Made by a program: the position numbers and the translations under genes. From Balneolales bacterium (lineage in GTDB: Bacteria; Bacteroidota; Rhodothermia; Balneolales; Natronogracilivirgulaceae), in contig SLLP01000176.1 in the NCBI GenBank assembly GCA_007133995.1, positions 1 through 22,128 of the forward strand: a stretch of DNA of 22,128 nt, written 5' to 3'. Numbering within the stretch: position 1 is the stretch's first letter; each line of letters begins with the position of its first letter. Shown here one piece after another: positions 1 through 7,574 of this stretch. The notes below the pieces were generated by a model. It was not told the DNA's origin and did not search any database. It saw only the letters and a list, made by a program, of their open reading frames with translations.

Positions 1-1236
1 GATGCGTTCGAGTTCGTGCTGCACCGCCGCATGCATGTTGCGATCAAAGATTTCCTGCTGATTGTCGACCAGCCGTTGGCGAATGTGCAGGATTTCCCGC
101 TCCCGGTCTGCTGTTCCCCAGCTCCAGATGGACCAGCTCGCGCGAACGCCGACCATGTACCAGGGCTGAAAGCTTTCTTCGAACATGTTGAGACCCGGCC
201 GGCCATAGGCTGCCTGTCCGAATGCCGAGACGCGCGGACGGTAGGAAGCGTTCACCAGCTCCTTATGCTGCATGAGCTCGGCTCGCTGCGCGTCAAAAAG
301 TGCCGTTTCCGGACGCTGACTGAAATCGGGTCGACTCCGGAAGACGGGTGCGGCCGATTCATAAGTCAATTCCGTGATTTCCAACACTTCCGACCTACTC
401 GAAACATTCGACGCATCCGGCATTTCCGGCGAATGCGTCATTTCCGGAACATCGTCCCATTCCGGGACTTCCGGCATGAGCAAAACAATGTCCCAGGGCA
501 AATCCGCATCCAACAGTATCGACAGGACCGAGACGGCTGACTTCTCACGTGCTTTCAGCGATCGAATCTGCTGGGTGATGCGGAGTTGTTCCGCACGGAT
601 AATATCAGCGTGTGTAGCGGGGATCGCCCCGTGCTCCACCAGTGATGCCATTTCCTGAAGGCGTTGGGACAGTTCCTGTCCGGTAATTTCAAGCGCTGCC
701 TGCTGCGCGCGCAGTACGAGAATGGTGAGCCATACATCGTTAACGCGATCCCTGAGCTCACGCTGGCCCACCCGAATTTGTTGCAGAGCAACGTCTGCCC
801 GACTGTGCTTCAGCTCGCGGCGTGTCCGTATCCGTCCTCCGTCATAGAGTTGCTGCTCCAGGTCCAGCGCGATCTGGTAGCGGTCCCGTGGCTGCGTCGG
901 GATGTTGAATCCATCAGGTGCGTTCGGCAGAAGGATGTCTATTTCGGTGACATCCGATTGATACTGCGTCAAACCGGAAAGGCGAATTTCAGGCAGCCAT
1001 TCGGCCTCTGCATTCCTGTCCTGCAGGTCTCGGATCTGTCGCTGCATACCTGTCTGTTCCGCCAGCGGATAGCGTTCGCCGACCATTTCGTAGGCCTGTT
1101 CCAGCGTCAGGGTGTCCCTGGCGACACGGTTCGGTGCCTGCGGATCGGCAGCCGCTTTCGAAACCATAACAGACCCTCCCGCCGATGCGATCATCGCCAT
1201 TACAAACAACAGAAGTCTTTTCATTTTTTGTGACAT
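1..1236 (-). CDS. TolC-family outer membrane efflux protein (partial, C-terminus beyond window)
   Basis: The frame is open without a stop from 1236 to the window edge (412 codons), so the 3' end is missing. The product starts with a signal-like segment (KRLLLFVMAMIASAG) and continues with the long amphipathic helices of TolC/OEP proteins: DTLTLEQAYEMVGERYPLAE near residue 45, then RYQIALDLEQQLYDGGRIRT, and a second half with ALFDAQRAELMQHKELVNAS and RPRVSAFGQAAYG, the usual TolC repeat with extracellular strands. TolC proteins form the outer-membrane channel of tripartite efflux or type I secretion systems. An in-frame ATG at 1224 is an equally possible start. The gene lies 31 bases behind a tetR gene on the same strand; in such operons HlyD and ABC or RND genes usually follow, here presumably off the left edge. 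A low-complexity segment rich in Pro-Glu-Met (about residues 254-285) separates the two halves and is unusual for the family. Confidence 0.88.
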   Translation of the reverse strand, partial: MSQKMKRLLLFVMAMIASAGGSVMVSKAAADPQAPNRVARDTLTLEQAYEMVGERYPLAEQTGMQRQIRDLQDRNAEAEWLPEIRLSGLTQYQSDVTEIDILLPNAPDGFNIPTQPRDRYQIALDLEQQLYDGGRIRTRRELKHSRADVALQQIRVGQRELRDRVNDVWLTILVLRAQQAALEITGQELSQRLQEMASLVEHGAIPATHADIIRAEQLRITQQIRSLKAREKSAVSVLSILLDADLPWDIVLLMPEVPEWDDVPEMTHSPEMPDASNVSSRSEVLEITELTYESAAPVFRSRPDFSQRPETALFDAQRAELMQHKELVNASYRPRVSAFGQAAYGRPGLNMFEESFQPWYMVGVRASWSIWSWGTADREREILHIRQRLVDNQQEIFDRNMHAAVQHELERI

Positions 1237-1267
1237 TTGTTAGCTGCCAATGAGTAGTTGCATCTAT

Positions 1268-1942
1268 TCAATATCGGGGTCCATCAATGGGCTGGTGATT
1301 ACGGAAGAGAATACGGTGCAGGTATTCATTGATCTCCTCCTCCCTTCTTGCAAGAAAATCTCTGTATTCCTGCTCACCTTTTTTTAGCAGGAGCCGTATC
1401 AGGGGGCGCCCGACAAACGGAAACACGCACATGCTGATCATGCTGAGAATGAATTGCTCCGGATCTACCTTGTTGCAACTCCCGTCATCCATACCGTTAC
1501 GAATCTGACCGATAAACACGGCGAGCATCGGCGACTCTTCTTCATCAGCGGATCTGCTCCGTACCCCCGGCACATGATCTTCCACCAGTGAAATCAGCCG
1601 ACCGGGATTGCTAGAGAGCTCCTGCATGATAAACAGCGGCAAACCCGGGTTCTTCAGGAGCGTTTTGATGTATGAACCGACAAAAGTGCGCATGCGGACT
1701 TCCAGGGTGAGAAACGGGTCCCGCAGAATACCGACAAGAGGAACCAGGAACACTTTAATATCCTGCCGGTAAACAGTTTGAAACAGCTTTTCCTTGCTGC
1801 GATAGTAGTAGTGAAGGGATGCCTTGTTGATGCCGGCTTCATTCGCTATCTCCTGCATGCGAGCTCCGCCGTATCCCGAGCGCTGGAAGACCCTGCGTGC
1901 CGCTTCCAGGATGATCTGATCTGTTTGATTGTCCTTGTTCAT
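1268..1942 (-). CDS. TetR/AcrR-family transcriptional regulator
   Basis: The N-terminal helix-turn-helix is typical TetR: IILEAARRVFQRSGYGGARM, then QEIANEAGINKASLHYYYRS and KEKLFQTVY, covering residues 10-60. The C-terminal ligand-binding and dimerisation domain is helical and not assignable to a ligand. At 224 aa the length is usual. The ATG at 1942 is chosen; a TTG at 1954 in the same frame adds four residues and cannot be excluded, as neither has a clear ribosome binding site. It is the first gene of a probable two-or-more-gene efflux operon with the TolC gene behind it. A strong sigma70-like promoter (1992-2020) is flanked by inverted repeats, so autorepression with release by an efflux substrate is the likely logic (inference from the family). 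Confidence 0.9.
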   Translation of the reverse strand: MNKDNQTDQIILEAARRVFQRSGYGGARMQEIANEAGINKASLHYYYRSKEKLFQTVYRQDIKVFLVPLVGILRDPFLTLEVRMRTFVGSYIKTLLKNPGLPLFIMQELSSNPGRLISLVEDHVPGVRSRSADEEESPMLAVFIGQIRNGMDDGSCNKVDPEQFILSMISMCVFPFVGRPLIRLLLKKGEQEYRDFLARREEEINEYLHRILFRNHQPIDGPRY

Positions 1943-1970
1943 CTTGCGATTCAATGTACTGACTCTTTGG

Positions 1971-1988
1971 TTTAACTATTTAGTTTAA
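1971..1988. promoter_or_regulatory. Near-palindrome over the predicted transcription start, second candidate operator
   Basis: The arms AACTA (1974-1978) and TAGTT (1981-1985) surround TT, and two further base pairs form after one mismatch on each side. The site covers the predicted start of the tetR transcript. The sequence TTTGGTTT appears both here (1967-1974) and inside the upstream inverted repeat, which hints at a common half-site. Confidence 0.3.
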
Positions 1989-1991
1989 AAC

Positions 1992-2020
1992 AATGTACAA
2001 CAGGGACGCACAGAAGTCAA
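1992..2020 (-). promoter_or_regulatory. Sigma70-like promoter of the tetR-tolC operon
   Basis: Read on the minus strand, TTGACT (2020-2015) is followed after exactly 17 bases by TACATT (1997-1992), which predicts a start near 1985, about 40 bases before the tetR ATG. It matches the spacing and sequence of the candidate asd promoter at 7486-7514, which supports both. Confidence 0.6.
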
Positions 2021-2026
2021 GAATAA

Positions 2027-2057
2027 TTTGACCATTTGGTTTTATTTTCTGGTCAAA
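2027..2057. promoter_or_regulatory. Inverted repeat upstream of the -35 box, candidate TetR operator
   Basis: TTTGACCA (2027-2034) and TGGTCAAA (2050-2057) form perfect 8-base arms around a 15-base AT-rich spacer. The distal arm overlaps a smaller palindrome, CTGGT-CAA-ACCAG (2049-2061). The element ends seven bases upstream of the -35 box of the tetR promoter, a position suited to an operator. Which protein binds is inferred from the adjacent tetR gene. Confidence 0.4.
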
Positions 2058-2123
2058 CCAGGTTAATATAGCTCTCTGTGCAGGAAAAAAAGAGCTTTTA
2101 CCGGGAGACTAATCCATTCATCA

Positions 2124-2783
2124 TCAGTCTCTCTCTGCCGCCCTGCCAGCCTGGCGCATCACATTGCGGGCAGTGGAGGCGTAAATGGGCGTGATCGGCA
2201 CACCGGCGGACCGAAGCGCCCGGGCTGTCCAGACATTGGAGGTTTTGGGGATGTAATAGCGGCCTCTTGCCTTGAAAAAGGCGCTGTTACCATAGCGGCC
2301 ATAAGTATGATAGATGGGACGGCCGTCATCATCGCGACGGAAATAGTGTGCGATGAAGTCTGTCAGTTCATCCATTCCCTCCCTTGAAATCTGGAGTGTA
2401 ACCACATCCGCACCGGGAAAATAATCTGACGGCGGCACATCCATTCCGACGACATGCAGCACGCTGCGACTGGGCCAGAACATGGCTCTCAGAAGTACAA
2501 AAAACGAGGGATCGGGATCGGGGTAATACTTGTCATCCCCCCAGCCGACTTTAAGATATGCCTCATCGGGCATCTCCTCATGCTCCGGAAAGGCCTCGCT
2601 CAGGTGATCGGATTCCACAACCAGTCCCGCGTGCCAGCCCACATGAACAACATACACCGGGACGGGACGCTCGTCCGCATCCTCGGGATAAAGCTCCGTG
2701 ACCGGACCCAGACAGCCGGAAAGCATCAAAACTGCTGTCAGGCAACCAATCAGGTTGGAAGTAACGGGCCGAGCAGCAATCAT
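2124..2783 (-). CDS. DUF2459 family lipoprotein
   Basis: The protein begins with a lipoprotein signal, MIAARPVTSNLIGCLTAVLM followed by LSGC, with the lipidated Cys about 24 residues in. The mature part has the conserved elements of DUF2459 (the 'urease-region' family TIGR02117): VPVYVVHVGWHAGLVV, VGWGDDKYYPDPDPSFF, SVLHVVGMDVPPSDYF and TSNVWTARALRSAGVP near the C-terminus. The biochemical role of this family is not established to my knowledge; anchoring at a membrane is predicted. The ATG at 2783 gives the best signal peptide. An ATG at 2801 and a TTG at 2846 are in frame, and an open TATCTTTG box (Bacteroidota-type TAnnTTTG) lies at 2852-2859 but without a clear -33 partner. The gene is divergent from the flavin monooxygenase. 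Confidence 0.82.
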   Translation of the reverse strand: MIAARPVTSNLIGCLTAVLMLSGCLGPVTELYPEDADERPVPVYVVHVGWHAGLVVESDHLSEAFPEHEEMPDEAYLKVGWGDDKYYPDPDPSFFVLLRAMFWPSRSVLHVVGMDVPPSDYFPGADVVTLQISREGMDELTDFIAHYFRRDDDGRPIYHTYGRYGNSAFFKARGRYYIPKTSNVWTARALRSAGVPITPIYASTARNVMRQAGRAAERD

Positions 2784-2926
2784 CCTGAGATGCAATATCA
2801 TCTTGCGGTGCAATGAAAATTCAATGTTTGTTGTTGTAGCACACAAAATAGCAAAGATAATAACAAAAACAGGAATAACTGCCCTAAAGGGAGCAGTATC
2901 CGTCTGTACTTAACCCGTTCATACAA

Positions 2927-3961
2927 ATGGAACTTGGAATTTACACTTTTGCAGAAAATACACCGCTAGCCGGAAGCGGGGAGGTTGTTTCACCGCAGCA
3001 GCGTCTGCGAAATCTGATGGATGAGGCCGGGCTGGCCGATCAGGTCGGACTCGATGTATTTGCTGTCGGTGAGCATCACCGGCCTGAGTATGTCTCATCG
3101 GCACCACCGGTTATCCTTGCCGCAGCTGCAGAGCGGACCACAAACATTCGTCTCAGCAGTGCGGTCACGGTGCTGGGCTCTGAGGATCCGGTCCGGGTTT
3201 TTCAGCAGTTTTCAACACTGGACCTGCTGTCCGGAGGGCGGGCCGAAATCATGGCTGGACGCGGATCATTCATTGAATCTTTTCCGCTTTTCGGGTATGA
3301 TCTGCAGGATTATGACGAAATTTTTGCAGAGAAGCTGGAGCTGCTCATGCAGTTGAGAGAATCTGAAAAGATCAGATGGTCTGGCAAACATCGACCACCG
3401 ATCGACGAACGCGGGGTGTATCCGCGTCCGATTCAGGACCTGCTCCCAATCTGGGTGGCCGTGGGAGGAACACCCCAATCAGCGATGCGGACCGGTGCGC
3501 TCGGACTTCCGATGGCCATTGCCATCATTGGAGGACAGCCGGCACAATTTGCCGGTTTCGCCAAGCTTCACCGGGAAGCGGCACAAAATGCAGGTCATGC
3601 TGCACCCCCGGTAAGTATAAATTCGCATGGATTTATCGCGGAAGATTCACAGCAGGCCAGGGATGATGCGTTTCCGGCATTCAAGGTCACCATGGACCGG
3701 ATCGGACGGGAGCGCGGCTGGCCTCCCATCTCACGTGAGCAGTTTGATGCCACTTGCACAATGAACGGAGCCAACGTGGTGGGAAGTCCGCAGGAAGTGA
3801 TCGACAAAATACTGCATCAACATGAAATATTCGGCCATCAAAGATTCCTGCTCCAGATGACCGTGGGAAGCATACCACACGCGAAAGTGCTGCGATCGAT
3901 TGAGCTGTTCGGCACCAGGATTGCCCCTGTTATACGAAAAGAGACCATGGCCTCATCGTAA
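2927..3961 (+). CDS. LLM-class flavin-dependent oxidoreductase (luciferase-like monooxygenase)
   Basis: The 344-residue protein has the bacterial luciferase-like TIM-barrel signatures: LADQVGLDVFAVGEHHRPEY near residues 37-56, IRLSSAVTVLGSEDPVRVFQ with QFSTLDLLSGGRAEIMAGRG following, then LLPIWVAVGGTPQSAMRTG and the C-terminal VGSPQEVIDKIL. GEHH is the usual strand-2 motif and the AGRGSF stretch lines the FMN site. Members use FMNH2 and O2 supplied by a separate reductase; the substrate cannot be read from sequence. The length is normal for the family. The ATG at 2927 has no Shine-Dalgarno sequence. It stands alone between a divergent DUF2459 gene and a convergent FKBP gene, with no reductase next to it. 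Confidence 0.93.
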   Translation: MELGIYTFAENTPLAGSGEVVSPQQRLRNLMDEAGLADQVGLDVFAVGEHHRPEYVSSAPPVILAAAAERTTNIRLSSAVTVLGSEDPVRVFQQFSTLDLLSGGRAEIMAGRGSFIESFPLFGYDLQDYDEIFAEKLELLMQLRESEKIRWSGKHRPPIDERGVYPRPIQDLLPIWVAVGGTPQSAMRTGALGLPMAIAIIGGQPAQFAGFAKLHREAAQNAGHAAPPVSINSHGFIAEDSQQARDDAFPAFKVTMDRIGRERGWPPISREQFDATCTMNGANVVGSPQEVIDKILHQHEIFGHQRFLLQMTVGSIPHAKVLRSIELFGTRIAPVIRKETMASS

Positions 3962-4008
3962 CCAGCTACAGGATTACAGCAATCGTACCGGGAAAGAGCG
4001 GGGAGTGG

Positions 4009-4440
4009 TTACTTGACCACTTCCACTACTTCGATATCAAATGTAAGATCTTCTCCTGCAAGAGGATGATTAGCATCCAACTTTACGGTCTCCTCGGTTA
4101 CATCTGTTATGACAACCGGAATGGCACCACCGTCTTTTTGCTGGATCTGCAACTGTTGACCGACTTCAGGCTGGATATCCGGCGGAATCTGGCTGCGTTC
4201 CACATCGATGACCATATCATCTTTCTTTTCACCATAGGCTTCATCAGATGGAATGGTTACCTTGCTGGAATCACCCACATCCATGCCTTCGACTGCTTTT
4301 TCGAAGCCCGGAATCAGTTTACCTTCACCAAGGGTGAACTCAAGCGGTTCACGCTCCTTGGATGTATCAAATACAGTTCCGTCTGCGATGGTTCCGGTAT
4401 AGTGTACTTTAACTGTGTCGCCTTTTTTTATAGTAGCCAA
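4009..4440 (-). CDS. FKBP-type peptidyl-prolyl cis-trans isomerase, SlyD-like
   Basis: The 143-residue protein has the split FKBP fold of SlyD: KKGDTVKVHYTGTIADGTVF with TS following (residues 5-26, Tyr14 and Asp25 being usual active-site positions), LEFTLGEGKLIPGFEKAVEG (33-52), an 'insert-in-flap' domain of roughly residues 71-119, and the closing LDANHPLAGEDLTFDIEVVE. SlyD proteins catalyse prolyl isomerisation and act as cytoplasmic chaperones; no signal peptide is present. The histidine-rich nickel-binding tail of enterobacterial SlyD is absent, so a metallochaperone role is not supported. The gene follows glyS on the same strand with a 123-base gap that contains a palindrome, so it probably has its own promoter. 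It is convergent with the flavin monooxygenase. Confidence 0.93.
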   Translation of the reverse strand: MATIKKGDTVKVHYTGTIADGTVFDTSKEREPLEFTLGEGKLIPGFEKAVEGMDVGDSSKVTIPSDEAYGEKKDDMVIDVERSQIPPDIQPEVGQQLQIQQKDGGAIPVVITDVTEETVKLDANHPLAGEDLTFDIEVVEVVK

Positions 4441-4479
4441 TGTGTTTTTCTTTTGGATTCGTAATTAACATTCGCCCTT

Positions 4480-4496
4480 TTAACTGATTCAGTCAA
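4480..4496. promoter_or_regulatory. 17-bp near-palindrome upstream of the SlyD-like gene
   Basis: Read on the minus strand the site is TTGACTGAATCAGTTAA, with exact inner arms ACTGA/TCAGT and one mismatch in each outer arm. It lies 40-56 bases before the ATG and its first six bases form a TTGACT -35-like box, but no convincing -10 follows at 17 bases. A second TGAATCAG occurs further upstream in the same gap. It may be an operator or chance. Confidence 0.25.
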
Positions 4497-4563
4497 GGGA
4501 TATTATGCGTGAATGCTATTTTTTCTGATTCAAAATAAGCATCCTTTAGACCATTAAACAACC

Positions 4564-6054
4564 TCATCTGCTGTCGGGTTCCGAGTCGTCGGGTGTCCAG
4601 TTTTTCATGCGGCTACGGATCACTTCGCCCACATTGTCAAAGCCAATGCGCTCCTGCTTCATGGAATCACGGTCGCGGATGGTAACGGTCTGATCTTCGA
4701 GTCCGTCAAAATCGACGGTGATGCAGAACGGGGTGCCGGCCTCGTCCAGGCGGCGGTACCGCTTGCCGATCGATCCTTTTTCATCGTACAGCACCTTGTA
4801 ATCTTCGGCCAGTTCCTCATAGATCTTGCGGGCCACGTCCTGCAGCTCCGGCTTCTTGATCAGCGGGAAGATCCCGGCTGTGATAGGCGCAAGCCCGGGA
4901 TGCATCTTGAGCACCGTGCGCGTCTCGACCGAGCCCTCTTTGTCACCGGGAACCTCTTCCTCACGGAAGGCATCGCAGAGCACCATCAGCAGGGTGCGGT
5001 CCAACCCGACGGACGTCTCCACCACGTACGGGATGTAACGCTCCTGCGTGCGCGGATCAAAATACTCCATTTTCTTGCCCGAGAATTTCTGGTGCGCCCC
5101 GAGGTCGAAGTCAGTCCGGTTGTGGATGCCCTCCACCTCCTGCCATCCGATCGGAAATTCGTACTGCACATCCACAGCCTCTTTGGCGTAGTGGGCGAGC
5201 TTATCCTCGGGATGGTCATGAAACCGGAGCTTGGACGGTCGGATGCCGATGTTCTTATGCCAGTTGAACCGATTTTCCTTCCAGCGCTGGTACTCCTCGG
5301 AATCGGTGCCGGGCTTGACGAAATACTGCATCTCCATCTGCTCGAATTCGCGCATCCGGAACACGAACTGGCGGGCCACAACCTCGTTGCGGAACGCCTT
5401 GCCGATCTGCGCGATGCCAAACGGGACCTGCTGACGCGTGGTGTTCAACGCGTTGACGAAATTGACGAAGATACCCTGGGCGGTCTCCGGACGGATGTAC
5501 ACCTCCGAATCCTCACCGGATGCCGTGGCCCCGAACTGCGTTTTGAACATCAGGTTGAACTGCCGGACCTCGGTCCAGTCGAACGCACCCGAATCCGGAC
5601 CCTTGATCTGCTCCTCCATGATGATGTCGTACAGATCCTCGTTCACCGACTTGCGGGTCCCGGACGTATCCAGCAGGGTCTGGACCTGTTTCGCACGCTC
5701 ATCATTCCCGTTTTGATGCAATTTGGCAATGTGCTCCTCGATCAGCAGGTCAGCGCGGTAGCGCATCTTGGACTGCTTGTCGTCGATCATCGGGTCGCTG
5801 AAGCTGTCGACATGACCGCTCGCCTTCCAGACGGTCGGGTGCATCAGGATGGCCGCATCCAGCCCGACAATATTCTCGTGTTTCTGGGTCATCGCCGACC
5901 ACCATGCCTGGTTCAGCTTGCGCTTGAGCTCCACCCCGAGCGGACCGTAATCATACACGGCGCTGAGTCCGCCGTAAATTTCCGATGATTGAAAAATGAA
6001 ACCGCGTGCTTTGGAGAGGGAGACAATTTTGTCCAGTCGATTTTTTGAAGCCAT
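4564..6054 (-). CDS. glyS: Glycine--tRNA ligase (dimeric, class II)
   Basis: The enzyme joins glycine to tRNA(Gly) in the cytoplasm. The 496 residues match the eukaryote/archaea-like alpha2 GlyRS, not the alpha2beta2 type of proteobacteria. N-terminal ARGFIFQSSEIYGGLSAVYD with YGPLG following, RPETAQGIFVNF (188-199), motif 2 FRNEVVARQFVFRMREFEQM (221-240) and motif 3 GLDRTLLMVL (350-359) are all present, followed by the anticodon-binding domain from LAPITAGIFPLI onward. The ATG at 6054 directly precedes the conserved N-terminus. There is no Shine-Dalgarno sequence. The gene lies 166 bases after the SDR gene on the same strand and is followed by the SlyD-like isomerase. Its GC-rich third codon positions create long antisense open frames that are not genes. 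Confidence 0.97.
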   Translation of the reverse strand: MASKNRLDKIVSLSKARGFIFQSSEIYGGLSAVYDYGPLGVELKRKLNQAWWSAMTQKHENIVGLDAAILMHPTVWKASGHVDSFSDPMIDDKQSKMRYRADLLIEEHIAKLHQNGNDERAKQVQTLLDTSGTRKSVNEDLYDIIMEEQIKGPDSGAFDWTEVRQFNLMFKTQFGATASGEDSEVYIRPETAQGIFVNFVNALNTTRQQVPFGIAQIGKAFRNEVVARQFVFRMREFEQMEMQYFVKPGTDSEEYQRWKENRFNWHKNIGIRPSKLRFHDHPEDKLAHYAKEAVDVQYEFPIGWQEVEGIHNRTDFDLGAHQKFSGKKMEYFDPRTQERYIPYVVETSVGLDRTLLMVLCDAFREEEVPGDKEGSVETRTVLKMHPGLAPITAGIFPLIKKPELQDVARKIYEELAEDYKVLYDEKGSIGKRYRRLDEAGTPFCITVDFDGLEDQTVTIRDRDSMKQERIGFDNVGEVIRSRMKNWTPDDSEPDSR

Positions 6055-6220
6055 AATGTATTGTGCGTGAATCCGGTCAACTATTTGATAGAAAATGTCA
6101 GTTCAACCTGCCGGCAGCCGGTAGCTCGTCCGGTTTTCCAGCAAATGTTAAATATACCGTATTTTCCCCGGGGATAAAAACCGCTCCGACAGCCAGTCTG
6201 TGCCATTGCCGGGGGGATCG

Positions 6221-7219
6221 TCAGAGACGGCGCGTGTATTCGACCATCGTGTCCTTGGGACGACCAAGCTTTTTCCAGACAGAGGGATCAGGCTCCGGTT
6301 CAGCATAGTTGTTGAGTGCATCCATAATGTGCGCCAGGTAGTTCACTTCGCTGTTCAGTGTGCCAACCATCTTGATCAGCCACATCGGTACCCGGGTGAT
6401 CTTGAGAGGTCCGTGCCGGTAGTTTTTTATGAATTCCAGTGCCGCATCATCAAACGTAAGCGCTTGGGTTCCCTGAATGTCATAGAACTGATCGGACTCA
6501 TCATGGTGCCGGAACGCTTCAGCCACCATACGGCCGTAATCGGATCCCGCAATAAAATGCATTGGCTGGCGCGAATTGCCAACCAGCATGAGGCGATGCC
6601 CCTGCATAATGCCGCCCTGATCCATGGTCTCCATGAAACTGGACGGATAGAAGACGGTCACCGGCACATCGGCCTCCCTGAGCTTCTTGTCGGCCCATTG
6701 CTTGATTTCGAACACCCACCAGCGGAAACCGGCCGTGCCCTGATAGCGGTGCACCAGAGACGATATGGCAGCCACACGTTTGACAGGCTTCCCTGCCCTG
6801 TAGCTCCCGGCGTTTTCGGCTCCCGGACCGCCATCACTTGCAACTCCTGCCCCGGGGCCGTTTCCAGCACCTGTCCCGCGGCCCGCATCGGCATCACCAT
6901 TGATCTGCGAAACGACCGCCAGCACATTCTCAAGCCCATCCCGCTCGGCGATAAAGGTATCGTACTTTTTTACATCAGGGCGTGTGGAGAGATTCATATA
7001 TACCGCATCAGCCCCTTTCAGCGCGGCTGCGATATCCTTCTTGCTTGCAAGGTCACCATCCACCAGTGTCACCTTTTCCGGCAGTTTGGATGCGGCAGTG
7101 CCGGTATCCCGCACCATGGCCGTCACATCGTACCCGGCCCTGATCAGCTCTCTGGCGACCGGCCGTCCCAGCATGCCCGTCCCGCCGATCACCGTAATTT
7201 TCTTAATAATTTCTTCCAT
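6221..7219 (-). CDS. NmrA-like / atypical SDR NAD(P)-binding protein with glycine-rich insert
   Basis: The N-terminus KKITVIGGTGMLGRPVAREL carries the NAD(P)-binding GGTGxxG motif of atypical short-chain dehydrogenases (residues 12-18), followed by VTLVDGDLASKKDIAAALKG and ADAVYMNLS. Later VTVFYPSSFMETMDQG and the C-terminal substrate region resemble NmrA/azoreductase-type sensors and epimerase-like proteins. The canonical YxxxK catalytic pair is not evident, so it may bind a nucleotide or act as a redox sensor; the substrate is unknown. Residues 108-140 are a Gly/Ala/Asp-rich low-complexity insert between a Rossmann helix and the next strand (VKRVAAISSL). The ATG at 7219 is chosen; an upstream TTG at 7315 would add residues that do not resemble the family. 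It is divergent from asd and 166 bases upstream of glyS. Confidence 0.88.
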   Translation of the reverse strand: MEEIIKKITVIGGTGMLGRPVARELIRAGYDVTAMVRDTGTAASKLPEKVTLVDGDLASKKDIAAALKGADAVYMNLSTRPDVKKYDTFIAERDGLENVLAVVSQINGDADAGRGTGAGNGPGAGVASDGGPGAENAGSYRAGKPVKRVAAISSLVHRYQGTAGFRWWVFEIKQWADKKLREADVPVTVFYPSSFMETMDQGGIMQGHRLMLVGNSRQPMHFIAGSDYGRMVAEAFRHHDESDQFYDIQGTQALTFDDAALEFIKNYRHGPLKITRVPMWLIKMVGTLNSEVNYLAHIMDALNNYAEPEPDPSVWKKLGRPKDTMVEYTRRL

Positions 7220-7324
7220 GAAACAATACTTTTGAAGTGCCGGATGATTTCCGGTAGATGGAGTATACGGAAAAACCCGATGCAAGTTGAGTATCCGGCA
7301 GCGGAGCGGGGGCAATGCCCGGTG

Positions 7325-7408
7325 CTATTCTGCCTCCTGTTGCTCCTGCTTCTTTTCCTGATCCTGTCGGGCCCCTTGCTCCTGCCGATCTTGCCGGTCA
7401 CCCTGTAT
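7325..7408 (-). pseudogene. Short Gln/Glu-rich open frame, possible gene-tail remnant
   Basis: On the minus strand a frame is open from 7408 to a TAG at 7325-7327. It spells 27 residues of which most are Gln, Glu, Asp, Arg or Lys, ending KKQEQQEAE. It has no start codon and a TAA directly precedes it, so it is not a gene as it stands. The composition resembles the charged tail of a larger protein. It could be the remnant of a lost gene or only a purine-rich microrepeat (CAGGAGCAA-like units). The evidence is compositional only. Confidence 0.25.
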
Positions 7409-7485
7409 TTAGGATTTACTTTTTGATATTTTTATCTTATGAGTTTATAAAATGTCTGTAATTCCCTGAATGCGGATGCAAGAAA

Positions 7486-7514
7486 TTGACTGATCCGCAA
7501 ATAATAGATACAAA
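7486..7514 (+). promoter_or_regulatory. Sigma70-like promoter of asd
   Basis: TTGACT (7486-7491) and TACAAA (7509-7514) are separated by 17 bases, giving a predicted start near 7521 and a leader of about 55 bases. The -35 hexamer is identical to that of the tetR promoter candidate. The leader is AT-rich and includes two homopolymer runs; no known lysine riboswitch structure is recognisable in so short a leader. Confidence 0.5.
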
Positions 7515-7574
7515 AAAAAGATAAGGGTGATAACGTCAGGCTTTTTTTACCGTGAATAATTATAGGATATTATT

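Larger units (their letters stand above)
7220..7574. other. Divergent intergenic region between the SDR gene and asd
   Basis: These 355 bases contain three things. The part nearest the SDR gene is ordinary GC-rich DNA with an 11-bp palindrome GGGCAATGCCC (7310-7320). Then comes a purine-rich (minus strand) tract with a short Gln/Glu-rich open frame. From about 7410 the sequence turns AT-rich and holds the asd promoter. A further AT inverted repeat, AAAAAAAG (7513-7520) with CTTTTTTT (7541-7548), lies in the predicted asd leader. No complete gene is supported. Confidence 0.5.

Noticed and set aside
16..1233. Plus-strand open frames over the left-edge region
   Set aside because: They are antisense to the TolC-family frame, which is open over 412 codons and has a signal peptide and family features.
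4900..5988. A 362-codon open frame on the plus strand antisense to glyS
   Set aside because: The product is rich in Leu, His, Arg and Asp without any domain, and lies fully opposite a well-conserved gene. GC-rich third positions of glyS explain the lack of stops.
6108..6117. Palindrome CTGCCGGCAG between the SDR gene and glyS
   Set aside because: It has no loop, no T-run and no repeat nearby; short GC palindromes are expected by chance in this GC-rich DNA.
7189..7401. A 70-codon Arg/Lys-rich minus-strand frame with a GTG start upstream of the SDR gene
   Set aside because: It overlaps the SDR start in another frame and its basic composition comes from the purine-rich tract; no family or start signal supports it.
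6200..7426. A 408-codon open frame on the plus strand antisense to the SDR gene
   Set aside because: It is the shadow of the SDR gene plus the adjacent GC-rich intergenic DNA; composition is His/Pro/Ile-rich with no recognisable fold.
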